Positions 43,303 to 51,309 of a stretch of 64,000 bases of DNA are shown here, piece by piece. The stretch is from the IMG/VR virus record IMGVR_UViG_3300021962_000061, positions 25,598-89,597 of that record. One strand, written 5' to 3'. The stretch is from a virus. Under the pieces are notes generated by a model. That model was given only the letters and a program-made list of their open reading frames with translations. It was not told the DNA's origin and made no database searches. Made by a program: the position numbers and the translations under genes. How positions within the stretch are numbered: position 1 is the stretch's first letter; each line of letters starts with the position of its first letter.

Positions 43303-43884
43303 TTAAGAATCGCGTGGTTTTGCGAGCAAACACTGGGTGGCTTGGGCGCGGTTTGAGATGAAATGGTCAAGAACCTGGAACCTGGAATCGATATACCGTC
43401 CAAACTCTTCTAATGTCCATTCTCTTACATGACAGATGTTATCAGGTGGACCATCATGCCCTCTTTGAAATAACATTCGCTCAGGAGTAGAGAAGACAAT
43501 CAGCTTTGGCTTAGCAGCCTCGATTGTATCTAAGAGAGGGTCTGGATCAGGAATGTGTTCAATGACATCAGAGCAAATAATCATATCGTAGTTTGGGAAG
43601 ACTTCAAAACTATCAGACCATTGATGATTAGGATATGTCTTCTTTAACCAATCGACTGTTGGTTTAAGATCAGTACCAAGAGTATCAACATCACCAAAGT
43701 TCTTTAGGAGCTTATAGCCAGACCCAGTTCCAATATCCCAGACACTCTTTAGACTGTAGAGGTCAAATTTCTGACGAGCATACTCATAAACCTCTTTCTG
43801 CCACTCGTCTTTCATATTGGTGTCGTTATAAAACATATTGTCTAAACGAACCTTATAGCCTTCTTTTATAAAATAGTTTTTCAT
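43303..43884 (-). CDS. SAM-dependent methyltransferase
   Basis: 193 residues. Class I methyltransferase: motif I VWDIGTGSGYKLL (residues ~48-60), LGTDLKP as the acidic strand-2 position, then YDMIICSDVIEHIPDPDPLLDTI (motif IV and helix), and LIVFSTPERMLF. Typical of small-molecule or sugar methyltransferases. It overlaps the TylF-like gene by ATGA. Substrate unknown. Confidence 0.78.
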   Translation of the reverse strand: MKNYFIKEGYKVRLDNMFYNDTNMKDEWQKEVYEYARQKFDLYSLKSVWDIGTGSGYKLLKNFGDVDTLGTDLKPTVDWLKKTYPNHQWSDSFEVFPNYDMIICSDVIEHIPDPDPLLDTIEAAKPKLIVFSTPERMLFQRGHDGPPDNICHVREWTLEEFGRYIDSRFQVLDHFISNRAQATQCLLAKPRDS

Positions 43885-44519
43885 TGTTTATGTATTACCA
43901 TTGATCCATCTTCAATTGATAAGTTATAATCACCATCAATGTTAGCTAAGTATTCATCAACAGCCAACTTGCAACCAGGCCAGTCTGAGTAATCATCGAC
44001 AATGATATAGCCACCTTTAACAACTTTAGGGTAGAGAACTTCCAGTTCCTTCTTAGTAGAAGAGTACCAATCAGTATCTAACCTACATAGGGCAATTGCA
44101 TCAGGCCCAAATTCTTCTAGCGTATATTCAACCTTTCCGGGAACTAGATAGCAATGATCGCTATATGTTTCCGAAACCTGCCTAAGAGTGCTTCTTACCT
44201 CTTCCAGTCCAGCTCTACACCAATCAGAGTACTCACCATCTTTCTTTTCGTTATATCTTCTTAGAGCCTCTGGATGGTCTTTGTCACCAGGCTCTGGCAT
44301 ACCTTCAAAAGTATCGTAAATGAAGATCAATTTGTTAAGTTTGTAGTCTAAGACATATTGGAGCATTAGGGCGGCAAGGCCACCTTTCCACGTACCACAC
44401 TCTACAATATGTCCTAGAATATTACTTTCAATAACCCGCTTCAAACAACTATCCAATGATTGGATTCTCTTCTCACTGCACATTGTATTTTTGGTCACTA
44501 TCTCATTCAAATTAAACAT
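43881..44519 (-). CDS. TylF/MycF-like O-methyltransferase
   Basis: 212 residues from ATG 44519 (MFNLNEIVTKNTMCSEKR); a longer reading upstream would overlap the neighbour heavily. HIVECGTWKGGLAALML, YDTFEGMPEPG, LCRLDTDWYSSTKKELEVLYPKVVKGGYIIVDDYSDWPGCKLAVDEYL are the TylF hallmarks, including the D-x-D metal site (RLDTD) and the DDY loop. These enzymes methylate sugar hydroxyls. Next to another methyltransferase and a DUF6065-like gene, consistent with glycan modification. Confidence 0.82.
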   Translation of the reverse strand: MFNLNEIVTKNTMCSEKRIQSLDSCLKRVIESNILGHIVECGTWKGGLAALMLQYVLDYKLNKLIFIYDTFEGMPEPGDKDHPEALRRYNEKKDGEYSDWCRAGLEEVRSTLRQVSETYSDHCYLVPGKVEYTLEEFGPDAIALCRLDTDWYSSTKKELEVLYPKVVKGGYIIVDDYSDWPGCKLAVDEYLANIDGDYNLSIEDGSMVIHKQ

Positions 44520-45276
44520 CCTCTTTACATCCTTTAAGACTTTTCTGGTGGGTATATAAGAATTTATTTCCACTGGCATCTTCGCCTCTATGGTACCTCC
44601 TTCCTACACCGTGAGGTTTAGATACATCTACAGTAGATCTTTCAGTACCAAGCGCAGCTGCAGCTTTCCTTTCACCATCAACATCTTCACTTGAGAGCAC
44701 CTCATCACCTTCCACAATCTTGTAATTGTCTATAAACAATCTTGGATAAGGAAGAACAGCTGACAAAACATCACCTTTCTTAATTTCAATTGGATGGTTT
44801 GGGCGAGTGATTCTTAAGTTAAATGTAAAGTCTCTTCTAAGATTGTCTGTCTCAATAACACCCATCATATTCTGAATACCATCAATACACATATTTGGAG
44901 GCTGTATTGTTATTAAGCTGACATTTGGAGGAGTGCGAAGGGAAAATACTGTTTGGATAGTAACTGTTGCCATTCCAAAATGTGATTTTACTGTTTGTAA
45001 ATTTAACGGATTGTTGTAGGCATCCATATCGTGGATTGTTACAGTAACATCATCTCGGGTTTTACCCCCGTTCCAAATTACTGAGAAATCATGTACTGAC
45101 TTTAACCCAAACCCATGCTGATTACCCATAACAAGTGGAAGACATCTATATGCATGAGTATTGAACCAATCACGTTTGACCATTCCATTAAAATTAAAGA
45201 ATACATCACCAACACGATTGGCAAATCTTGAATCGTACGGTATAGCAACTATTGTACTTTCAGGGACTACTATCAT
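44512..45276 (-). CDS. DUF6065-like protein
   Basis: 254 residues from ATG 45276 (MIVVPESTIVAIPYDSRF); a TTG at 45312 is the alternative. Contains PLVMGNQHGFGL, SVIWNGGKTRDDVTVTIHD, HFGMATVTIQTVFSLRTPPN and RPNHPIEIKKGDVLSAVLPYPR: G-N-Q-x-G followed by W-x-G-G and F-G-x-x-x-x-T are characteristic of the DUF6065 group as I recall it. No function known. It overlaps the methyltransferase by 8 bp. Confidence 0.55.
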   Translation of the reverse strand: MIVVPESTIVAIPYDSRFANRVGDVFFNFNGMVKRDWFNTHAYRCLPLVMGNQHGFGLKSVHDFSVIWNGGKTRDDVTVTIHDMDAYNNPLNLQTVKSHFGMATVTIQTVFSLRTPPNVSLITIQPPNMCIDGIQNMMGVIETDNLRRDFTFNLRITRPNHPIEIKKGDVLSAVLPYPRLFIDNYKIVEGDEVLSSEDVDGERKAAAALGTERSTVDVSKPHGVGRRYHRGEDASGNKFLYTHQKSLKGCKEDV

Positions 45277-45280
45277 GGTG

Positions 45281-45898
45281 TCAAAAAATTCTATATTCTT
45301 TCGTTTGATCAAAAGTTATGAATGTGGCTATTGTATGTCTAGTGCCACTTGTTACTGGACGAATACCATGTAGGTATTGTAGTGTACCAGGGAATACCAT
45401 AAATGTACCTGGTACAGGTTTTAGTGTAATATCTTGGTTGGGAAAAAATATTTCTCCCCCACCATAATCATTATTTAGATATATTACGGAACCAAAATCA
45501 CGATACGTAAATCTATGGGGGCTGCCATCAGGATTTTCATTATCAGCATGGGGCCTAAGCTCATATCCAACTGGCCATCTGGCGAAATTAATTAAATCTA
45601 CATACAGTGGAGGCTGAGGACCAAGGTGGATGTCTAGTAATTGTTGAATCGTAGTGGTTATCTTGAATCTAATTTCTCTAAACATGTCACGGATATCAGT
45701 ATTGACAATTCTTTTAGCATCTAATGTGCGACCTTGCCAGTACTCTTTTATATCTAGATTTCCAAATCCAGAATTTGCTTCTTCAGTGTTGAGGTAGAGT
45801 AGCAGCTGTTGTGTCTGCTCTTGCGAGATAAAATTTGTTACGCTGTAGGGGAAAACAGGTAATGCATCAATTTGTGATCGAGTCGCTTTGTATTCCAT
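45281..45898 (-). CDS. 2OG-Fe(II) oxygenase (prolyl-4-hydroxylase-like)
   Basis: 205 residues. LRPHADNENPDG gives H117-x-D119, then FTYRDFGSVIYLNNDYGGGEIFFP (the P4H-type Y-L-N-x-x-Y-x-G-G-E-x-x-F), PGTFMVFPGTLQYLHGIRPVTSGTRHTIATFITFD with distal His177 and Arg187. P4H-like enzymes hydroxylate proline or other residues. The late box TATAAATA is 7 bp upstream of the ATG. Confidence 0.88.
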   Translation of the reverse strand: MEYKATRSQIDALPVFPYSVTNFISQEQTQQLLLYLNTEEANSGFGNLDIKEYWQGRTLDAKRIVNTDIRDMFREIRFKITTTIQQLLDIHLGPQPPLYVDLINFARWPVGYELRPHADNENPDGSPHRFTYRDFGSVIYLNNDYGGGEIFFPNQDITLKPVPGTFMVFPGTLQYLHGIRPVTSGTRHTIATFITFDQTKEYRIF

Positions 45899-45905
45899 AA
45901 GCCAA

Positions 45906-45913
45906 TATTTATA
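45906..45913 (-). promoter_or_regulatory. T4-type late promoter box TATAAATA
   Basis: Minus strand TATAAATA seven bases before the ATG at 45898, in the 18-bp gap. T4 geometry predicts a message with almost no leader, like gp4 at 27381. Confidence 0.5.
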
Positions 45914-45916
45914 TCA

Positions 45917-46144
45917 TTAAATGTTATGCTCCTTAACAAACTGCTCAAACTGCTGAAACAATTTATCGAACTTGGCTTCATATAGAGACTCAATACCCAT
46001 CAGCATGTTCGCAATTTTATCTTCGCGATCTGCCTCAAGAGGAGCATCAAGAAGATACTCAGTGACAGTCTTAATGTCACTAGTAACATTCCAGCATGAC
46101 ATGATCTGTTGTTCAAAATCAAAGCGATTAAACCTGCTCATCAT
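45917..46144 (-). CDS. Conserved small T4-like protein
   Basis: 75 residues. MSRFNRFDFEQQIMSCWNVTSDIKTVTEYLL and IANMLMGIESLYEAKFDKLFQQFEQFV form a pattern widely conserved in T4-like marine phages; function unknown. ATGA overlap with the upstream gene. Confidence 0.7.
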   Translation of the reverse strand: MMSRFNRFDFEQQIMSCWNVTSDIKTVTEYLLDAPLEADREDKIANMLMGIESLYEAKFDKLFQQFEQFVKEHNI

Positions 46145-46389
46145 TGCACCTCAAAGAAAATGCCATCCTCTTTACTCATGATGCGAGAGACTGGTCGACC
46201 TTCAATCATGTAACCATGATCAATAAAAGGACCACCACTCGGATCAACAAAGCCAAGATTGTTCATGTCAATACCATCTTGACCTTCAATACCACCCATG
46301 CGCCAATAACTCAACTCACCAACAATCTTGTAGGTGTTGTCATTGATCTTTTCGAAATTGTATTCATTGCCGTAGCGATTTTTCATCAT
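46141..46389 (-). CDS. Conserved small phage protein
   Basis: 82 residues. YNFEKINDNTYKIVGELSYWRMGGIEGQDGIDMNNLGFVDPSGGPFIDHGYMI: the D-P-S-G-G-P-F-I segment is a conserved phage motif. No known function. It overlaps both neighbours (ATGA pattern). Confidence 0.65.
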   Translation of the reverse strand: MMKNRYGNEYNFEKINDNTYKIVGELSYWRMGGIEGQDGIDMNNLGFVDPSGGPFIDHGYMIEGRPVSRIMSKEDGIFFEVQ

Positions 46390-46751
46390 TGCACACTCCG
46401 ATAAGTCTGTTCGGTCTCACGAACCCAGAACGCAGCATCTTCGGATTCTGAATCCCAATCTGAGTCAGCATCATACTGAGCAAGGACTTGTTGTGTCGTC
46501 AGAAGATCATCCAAGTACGAGCGACCAAATTGAGCAAGACGCTCTTGAACGTCCTCACATGCAAAGTCTGAATCCCAATCAAACTCGGCTTGGAACGAAT
46601 CACAGTGATCGCAAGAGCCAAACGCACCCTGCGTCCAGCCACGCTCACCTTGATACTCAACTAGCGCGACCCATGAACCTTGCCAGTCACCAAACTCCTG
46701 GAACGCGATTACTCGCGCACCAGCAGCTTGTAACGCTTGTTGATACGACAT
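46386..46751 (-). CDS. Small acidic protein
   Basis: 121 residues, acidic and Trp/Asp/Ser-rich (DWQGSWVALVEYQGERGWTQGAFGSCDHCDSFQAEFDWDSDFACEDV, DADSDWDSESEDAAFWVRE). The CDHCD pair of cysteines could bind a metal. DNA-mimic-like charge is notable but no family is recognised. Confidence 0.5.
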   Translation of the reverse strand: MSYQQALQAAGARVIAFQEFGDWQGSWVALVEYQGERGWTQGAFGSCDHCDSFQAEFDWDSDFACEDVQERLAQFGRSYLDDLLTTQQVLAQYDADSDWDSESEDAAFWVRETEQTYRSVQ

Positions 46752-46769
46752 ATAATGTACCTCACATAG

Positions 46770-47012
46770 TTAAGACTTAACAGCTACGACTCGAACGTAG
46801 CAATTGCCAGTCGTGTAAACTTGATTGCTGAAACCTGACTCTTGAAACTTACTCTTAACAATGTCCAAAGCAGCATCAACGTTAGTTGGAAAAAAGAAGC
46901 CAAGAGTCCGCATATCAGGATCAGCCACTGTGTTTGTAAAAAGAGGACTGACCGAAAACGTCTGCTTGAAAAGCTTCCGAATCTGTTTCGTGTTAGCGAT
47001 TGTTGTATTCAT
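46770..47012 (-). CDS. Small protein of unknown function
   Basis: 80 residues from ATG 47012 (TAATG overlap with the upstream gene). MRTLGFFFPTNVDAALDIVKSKFQESGFSNQVYTTGNCYVRVVAVKS has alternating strand-helix-strand pattern. No family recognised. Confidence 0.5.
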   Translation of the reverse strand: MNTTIANTKQIRKLFKQTFSVSPLFTNTVADPDMRTLGFFFPTNVDAALDIVKSKFQESGFSNQVYTTGNCYVRVVAVKS

Positions 47013-47326
47013 TAGAGACCCACCCATCGATGATTGATATATGAACTAGTATCCAGCACATTGCCACGAGCAAAGTTCTTCGCAGGTTGTGCCCACGTAG
47101 CAGCCTTCAGAATGTCGCCATACTTCCAACTATCGTGCTCCTTGATGCATATAAAACTATGCACCGACTTCGAGCCCCATGACGTGCTAACGACTTTCAG
47201 AAACTTGCGACCCTTGTCGAAAGAAACTTGATACTGACCATCTGAGCCCGTCTTGTTATATGTTGCAACAAGATGGTCAGCATACTTGTAAAGAGCCATG
47301 TCAAAATCATAATTTTCAAACAACAT
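47012..47326 (-). CDS. Conserved small phage protein
   Basis: 104 residues. YQVSFDKGRKFLKVVSTSWGSKSVHSFICIKEHDSWKYGDILKAATWAQPAKNFARGNVLD is a pattern (S-V-H-S-F-I, G-D-I-L-K-A-A-x-W-x-x-P-A-K-N-x-A-R-G-N) that recurs in T4-like and other large phages and may be single-domain nucleic-acid-related. Function unknown. Confidence 0.65.
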   Translation of the reverse strand: MLFENYDFDMALYKYADHLVATYNKTGSDGQYQVSFDKGRKFLKVVSTSWGSKSVHSFICIKEHDSWKYGDILKAATWAQPAKNFARGNVLDTSSYINHRWVGL

Positions 47327-47338
47327 TGTATAATCCTC

Positions 47339-47722
47339 TTAGGCAACCATATCGCCAATGTTACGACCACTCAGGTAACCAAACGGTACGCCAAGATGAA
47401 ACTCGAGATACTCAACATCGCCGTTCGTATTGTAGACGTCGTGCAAGTATCGAATTGCATCATCTCGAGTGCAACCAATGATCGTCGACTGCATGAACTT
47501 GATTCGGTCCTCAAGATCATGGATAGCCTCGATCTGATACTCGCGCTCGTTCTCGACAGCACGCTCAGCATCATCAAGTAGAGCATCCCACATGCGCTGC
47601 TTACCGTCGTTGTCAGTTAGACTCCACTCAGCCCAGAAGCGCTCACCAGGACGGAAGCCGTAAGCATCCTTGTGGAGGTCGGAAACGATGTTCTCGTCAA
47701 ATGTGTATTCGCGTTTGTTCAT
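47339..47722 (-). CDS. Small early protein, possibly leaderless
   Basis: 127 residues from ATG 47722 (MNKREYTFDENIVSDLHKDAYGFRPGERFWAEW), which is 7 bp below the TATAGT of promoter B. The pattern RPGERFWAEWSLTDNDGKQRMWDALL is conserved-looking (helicase-loader/antirepressor families have similar segments, but none is convincing). Long acidic helices follow, ending FLQSTIIG/GVPFGYLSGRNIGDMVA. First gene of the run 47722 to 45917. Confidence 0.55.
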   Translation of the reverse strand: MNKREYTFDENIVSDLHKDAYGFRPGERFWAEWSLTDNDGKQRMWDALLDDAERAVENEREYQIEAIHDLEDRIKFMQSTIIGCTRDDAIRYLHDVYNTNGDVEYLEFHLGVPFGYLSGRNIGDMVA

Positions 47723-47729
47723 GTCGCCC

Positions 47730-47757
47730 ACTATACGCGGTTGGTCAATTAAGACAA
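47730..47757 (-). promoter_or_regulatory. Repeat-associated early promoter B
   Basis: Minus strand TTGTCT (47752-47757), 16-bp spacer, TATAGT (47730-47735), followed by GGGCGAC and the ATG at 47722. Near-identical in sequence to promoter A. Confidence 0.65.
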
Positions 47758-47764
47758 CACGTAG

Positions 47765-47827
47765 AATCAAGGAGTTACAAGAACTACGCTAACTCGTTGA
47801 TTTTTAAGGATTCGTAACCTATTGATT
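47765..47827. repeat. 14-bp repeat cluster B (3 copies)
   Basis: AATCAAGGAGTTAC on plus (47765-47778), then minus-strand copies at 47789-47802 (plus reads CTAACTCGTTGATT) and 47814-47827 (plus reads GTAACCTATTGATT). The last two lie inside the end of the hydroxylase gene 47784..48380 and encode part of its C-terminal peptide. Confidence 0.75.
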
Positions 47828-48380
47828 CTAAAGGACTTTTTAAAACTACGGAATTTAGGACCTGGTTTGGTAGGATATCGACCATCAAATGCACCCTACC
47901 GATATCTGTAGGGTTCTGAACGCCATGCTCAACTAGGTTGTTAAGTTCATATATCCACCCTCTTTTCAAATGCACTTTCTTATTTGTAAGAGTGAATAAG
48001 ATGTCTGGATGTGTAATGATTGGAATATGGAGTCTATGGGTGTTGTTGAACCAGCCACCATCTGTATGTGGTAAGATGTTTGTTCTTGGTTTTAGCTTAA
48101 CAAGGACAATTGCACCAGCCTTTCTATTATAGAACATCTCTAGCTTATCTATAAGAGGCTTAACTACTTTCCACATTTCTGTATCTTGATTATAGGTCTT
48201 TGGCTCTTCACCATACTCAGAGAACATAAATGGGTAAGACTCTGTGGCAGAATGAACTTTGTATCTATTCTGCCTCAGGTCCCACTCAACCCATTGTTCT
48301 TGAGTTAGATTGTTTATATGCTGCTCAATCTTAGAAGTGTCTACCTCTCCTACTTTGTAAAGCAAGCCTGGTAATTTCAT
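47784..48380 (-). CDS. Aspartyl/asparaginyl beta-hydroxylase-like oxygenase
   Basis: 198 residues. AspH-type fold: NILPHTDGGWFNNTHRLHIPIIT gives H105-x-D107 and the R-L-H strand; IYELNNLVEHGVQNPTDIGRVHLMVDIL gives distal His152 and Arg162 (E-H-x-V-x-N signature). Hydroxylates Asp/Asn or related residues in known relatives; here the target is unknown. The last 14 codons coincide with two copies of the 14-bp repeat of cluster B. Confidence 0.8.
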   Translation of the reverse strand: MKLPGLLYKVGEVDTSKIEQHINNLTQEQWVEWDLRQNRYKVHSATESYPFMFSEYGEEPKTYNQDTEMWKVVKPLIDKLEMFYNRKAGAIVLVKLKPRTNILPHTDGGWFNNTHRLHIPIITHPDILFTLTNKKVHLKRGWIYELNNLVEHGVQNPTDIGRVHLMVDILPNQVLNSVVLKSPLESIGYESLKINELA

Positions 48381-48946
48381 TAGATTGGAAAGATTCTACT
48401 ATGCTTTGGAATCCTACTAATTAGGAATTCCATCTGATCAGCTAAGATCTTCTTGTTCCGCAAAATCATCTTTTCAAAGATGTTTGGAACGTATGGAACA
48501 TATAAAAGATGCATCTTTGCTTCTTCAGGAGTCTTGTTGCCCTTCCTGTGATTGCATGGCTTACATGCGGCCACGACGTTAGTCCATAGGTTCTTACCAC
48601 CTCTAGAGCGAGGATGGACATGATCGATTGTTAGCTCCTTAGGAGCAAACTGATCACCACAGTAAGCGCAAAGGTGCCGGTCGCGTGAATATAGAACATA
48701 GCGATCAGCATAGATTGATTCCTTATCGTAAAAAGCTGATCCAAGGATTGGACCAGAAACACCCAGAATCGAAGAAATAGTAACCTTAGATTGTTCTCCT
48801 AGGTTGTTGATGCCGCCGTAGAATTCCTTTATCTGGGAACCAATTTCCCAGAGAACTTTGTTCTTGGCATAGTAACAAACAGCTGTTTCAAAGTTAACCC
48901 AATCTTTTGGGGTACCGGCACTATCGGCAATCAACACAAGGGACAC
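48380..48946 (-). CDS. HNH endonuclease
   Basis: 188 residues from GTG 48946 with AGGAG upstream. HNH domain at residues 85-140: CAYCG (93/96), LTIDHVHPRSRGGKNLWTNVVAACKPCNHRKGNKTP, with D-H, H, N and the second C-x-x-C plus H. The N-terminal 80 residues are helical. Could be a homing endonuclease or a phage nuclease with its own role. It overlaps the hydroxylase stop by one base. Confidence 0.88.
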   Translation of the reverse strand: MSLVLIADSAGTPKDWVNFETAVCYYAKNKVLWEIGSQIKEFYGGINNLGEQSKVTISSILGVSGPILGSAFYDKESIYADRYVLYSRDRHLCAYCGDQFAPKELTIDHVHPRSRGGKNLWTNVVAACKPCNHRKGNKTPEEAKMHLLYVPYVPNIFEKMILRNKKILADQMEFLISRIPKHSRIFPI

Positions 48947-48984
48947 AATAAACTCCTAATGGTCAACTAATAATATTTATTATA

Positions 48985-49152
48985 CTAGCCCTTGGTATTG
49001 GAATCAACAGATAACTTTTCTAGTTGTTCTTTCCAATTAATCAGCGTAACGTAGTATTGAAATCTTCTAGGTTCAGTTGTCGGATCAGGCAATTGGTCAC
49101 CGTATTGCTCAACGAGCCTTTCGTACTTTTCTTTCACTTGCTCGTTGTCCAT
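48985..49152 (-). CDS. Small protein (55 residues)
   Basis: MDNEQVKEKYERLVEQYGDQ then PRRFQYYVTLINWKEQLEKL: acidic helix, an Arg-rich centre, and a helical end. This looks like a truncated or stand-alone helical protein of the kind found with small phage genes. Start at ATG 49152, stop at 48985. It overlaps the 51-residue gene by 44 bp. Confidence 0.5.
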   Translation of the reverse strand: MDNEQVKEKYERLVEQYGDQLPDPTTEPRRFQYYVTLINWKEQLEKLSVDSNTKG

Positions 49153-49264
49153 CTTTCTTTTTATTATCCTTCTTACCGAAGATCTTTTCCCAGTTTTGTC
49201 TATAAGCGTCAGATGCTAATTTGGTCTGGATCGTGTCACCGGTTACATCATTCTTTGTCGCCAT
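49109..49264 (-). CDS. Small basic protein (51 residues)
   Basis: From ATG 49264: MATKNDVTGDTIQTKLASDAYRQNWEKIFGKK followed by a Lys/Arg-rich end (KKDGQRASERKVRKAR). The A-x-R-x-N-W-[DE]-x-I-F-G-K-K core is a pattern I associate with small proteins of T4-like marine phages. Function not known. It overlaps the P-loop gene by 17 bp. Confidence 0.55.
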   Translation of the reverse strand: MATKNDVTGDTIQTKLASDAYRQNWEKIFGKKDNKKKDGQRASERKVRKAR

Positions 49265-49775
49265 GTTTGACGTACTCCACAATTTCATATTTCGTTGTTC
49301 TGTCAACGTACACACTAATGTACTTGTCCTTGTTGCCTTCCAAAAGAGAGACCATCATTCTGTCTTTAATCAGAGCTTCATCGTATTTCTGGTTTCTTCC
49401 AGTCTCGATGTACTTCTTGGACTCCCTTTGGAGAACGATATTTATGTTGTCGTACGAATTCCAAACCTCATGAATAAACTTGTTAAAGTATTGAGGATAA
49501 TAATCTGGTGGCACATAAGCCAATCCTAAAAGAATTGGCGAGTCTGTAATAACATATTCCACTTTGCCTTTCAATCTAACAAGGCGTCTATTTTGGTGGG
49601 CCAGGACATAAAACTCATCATCTAAATAACTAAGATGACCCTCCCAGGTTATTTCCTTAGCATATTCATTCACTAGCTCTACGCTTGCCCCCTCGCGCTT
49701 CATCAAGGCGAATAGGTCGGCAGCAACAGTAGACTTACCAACGCCTGGCCCACCAAACAGATTAATTACTTTCAT
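49248..49775 (-). CDS. P-loop ATPase/kinase-like protein
   Basis: 175 residues. Walker A GGPGVGKST (8-16), then AADLFALMKREG, YVITDSPILLGLAYVPPDYYPQYFNKFIHEVWNSYDNINIVLQRE (strand with D-S-P, the AAA_28/NadR-like pattern). An ATP-dependent nucleotide or NAD-pathway role is possible for the family; here unknown. In T4-like marine phages this gene usually sits among small early genes, as it does here. Confidence 0.78.
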   Translation of the reverse strand: MKVINLFGGPGVGKSTVAADLFALMKREGASVELVNEYAKEITWEGHLSYLDDEFYVLAHQNRRLVRLKGKVEYVITDSPILLGLAYVPPDYYPQYFNKFIHEVWNSYDNINIVLQRESKKYIETGRNQKYDEALIKDRMMVSLLEGNKDKYISVYVDRTTKYEIVEYVKHGDKE

Positions 49776-49999
49776 TCTATGATTTCTACTTCACTTTCTG
49801 TTACAACAGCAACTCTCGCACCACATGGAAGCAGTGGCTTGTCGTTACCGGAATATATTACTTCACTTGGTCCTAGTATCTTTACTTTCTTACAATATGT
49901 GTTCTTGCTACCACGCTTTACAGTAATAACGGCTTCTGATTTGTTGTTCTTTTTATTAGAACGGATCACATGCTGATTAACGTGAATGTATGTTTTCAT
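49772..49999 (-). CDS. Conserved small phage protein
   Basis: 75 residues from ATG 49999 (MKTYIHVNQHVIRSNKKNN). The pattern KTYIHVNQHVIRSN...VITVKRGSKNTYCKKVKILGPSEVIYSG...PLLPCGARV is strongly conserved in T4-like marine phages. Beta-rich; function unknown. It overlaps the next gene by 23 bp. Confidence 0.75.
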   Translation of the reverse strand: MKTYIHVNQHVIRSNKKNNKSEAVITVKRGSKNTYCKKVKILGPSEVIYSGNDKPLLPCGARVAVVTESEVEIIE

Positions 50000-50375
50000 A
50001 TAACTCAACTGCAACTTCACCCATAAAGTATTTGGCCGACTCATCATCAGACCATCCAGCTTCCATTAATTCTTCAAAACCTTCATAAAAAAGATTTTCA
50101 AACTCTTCGCGTTCATCTTCTGTAACTGACTCTGAATATTCAAACCATGTACCAACACCATCATCTGATTGTTGATCATAGACATCATAATCATATACAT
50201 CAAAACCATCTTCATTAGAACCAAATACTGGTGGTTCGTCTGATTCAACTATAACATAACCCCAGCGCCATATCTCTTCCACCTTAACCCACTTGTCGCT
50301 GTCACCATCTTTAGTGAACAACCATTGGTCAACAACTGATTTTTTATTTAGAGTTGATATTTTCCACAATGCCAT
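49977..50375 (-). CDS. Small acidic protein
   Basis: 132 residues. Beta N-terminus (MALWKISTLNKKSVVDQWLF, KVEEIWRWGYVIVESDEPPV), then a very acidic region (NEDGFDVYDYDVYDQQSDDGVGTWFEYSESVTEDEREEFENLFYEGFEELMEAGWSDDES). Such acidic proteins are typical of phage early regions, some mimicking DNA. Family not recognised with certainty. Confidence 0.55.
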   Translation of the reverse strand: MALWKISTLNKKSVVDQWLFTKDGDSDKWVKVEEIWRWGYVIVESDEPPVFGSNEDGFDVYDYDVYDQQSDDGVGTWFEYSESVTEDEREEFENLFYEGFEELMEAGWSDDESAKYFMGEVAVELYENIHSR

Positions 50376-50394
50376 ATGTCACCTATATTTGAGT

Positions 50395-50478
50395 TGGTGC
50401 GAGAGAAGAGATTCGAACTCTTAAACCTTTCGGTACTAGTTCCTAAGACTAGCGCGTATACCGTTCCGCCACTCTCGC
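50395..50478 (-). tRNA. tRNA-Leu(UAG)
   Basis: 84 nt including encoded CCA. Acceptor GCGAGAG with CTCTCGC, discriminator A, anticodon loop CTTAGGA, T-loop TTCGAAT, long variable arm as expected for Leu. Reads CUA and wobble partners. Confidence 0.93.
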
Positions 50479-50521
50479 AGTATTGGGCATTATATGTTAA
50501 TTTGTCTTACTAGTCAACAGA

Positions 50522-50611
50522 TGGCGGAAGCGGAAGGATTCGAACCTTCGAGTCCCGTAAAGGACTTCTAGTTTTCAAGACTAGCGTATTCAACCGCTCT
50601 ACCACACTTCC
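50522..50611 (-). tRNA. tRNA-Ser(UGA)
   Basis: 90 nt with encoded CCA. Acceptor GGAAGTG with CGCTTCC, discriminator G, anticodon loop CTTGAAA, long variable arm (GTCCTTTACGGGAC), T-loop TTCGAAT. Reads UCA. Confidence 0.93.
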
Positions 50612-50662
50612 GTCTGTTTAGTTGTACATTATATATGTTTTTAAGTATAACGTCAACACATA

Positions 50663-51307
50663 TTAGTCATTTGAATATTTCATTTTAGATCTAGGAGCAA
50701 AGATCATATTAATCACAACTCTTGTTTCATGATTGATAGGTGTAGACCCTGCATGTACAGTACATGATGGATAGATAATACCAGTTCCCTTTACGGGTGA
50801 CGCCTTTGCAATGCAATGGTCATTATCATTAAAGAACAAGGTATCTCCATCACTATCATTAACATAATACAAACAGGTTAAAAATGATGGGTCTCTGTTA
50901 TCTGGATGCGGTGCATTAAGACACCAGTGTGGTCTGATTGTTTGCATATTTGCCATTGCTCTAAACACCACATAATCAGAAGGTATCATCTTTTCATGCA
51001 CAAATTTAATTAAGTGAATTGATGCTGGAAATAAACTATTGAGTGGATTTGTGTTTGCGCTGAATTCTCTTTCAAATGTTGTTGTATGGTACTGAGGTTT
51101 ATCAAAATTGTAAAACTCTTGCGTAAACTTCTGAGTATCGTTTACATGGTACTCACCTATCTTATTTGCTTCGCCACCAACGCGCTCCCAATGCTTATAC
51201 TTTGTTGTTATTTTACAATACTGCCAATTTACTTTTACACTATGCAGTTCTTTATTAATTGGATCTGCTAGAGAGTTTGGTATTACAAATTTTGAAAATG
51301 AAGCCAT
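50663..51307 (-). CDS. 2OG-Fe(II) oxygenase, tandem paralogue 1
   Basis: 214 residues. LNAPHPDNRDP gives H134-x-D136, then LTCLYYVNDSDGDTLFFND (Y-Y-V-N-x-S-D-G-x-T-x-F) and YPSCTVHAGSTPINHETRVVINMIF with His185 and Arg196. The same layout occurs in the next gene, so this is a tandem duplication. Substrate unknown. Confidence 0.87.
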   Translation of the reverse strand: MASFSKFVIPNSLADPINKELHSVKVNWQYCKITTKYKHWERVGGEANKIGEYHVNDTQKFTQEFYNFDKPQYHTTTFEREFSANTNPLNSLFPASIHLIKFVHEKMIPSDYVVFRAMANMQTIRPHWCLNAPHPDNRDPSFLTCLYYVNDSDGDTLFFNDNDHCIAKASPVKGTGIIYPSCTVHAGSTPINHETRVVINMIFAPRSKMKYSND

Positions 51308-51309
51308 AA

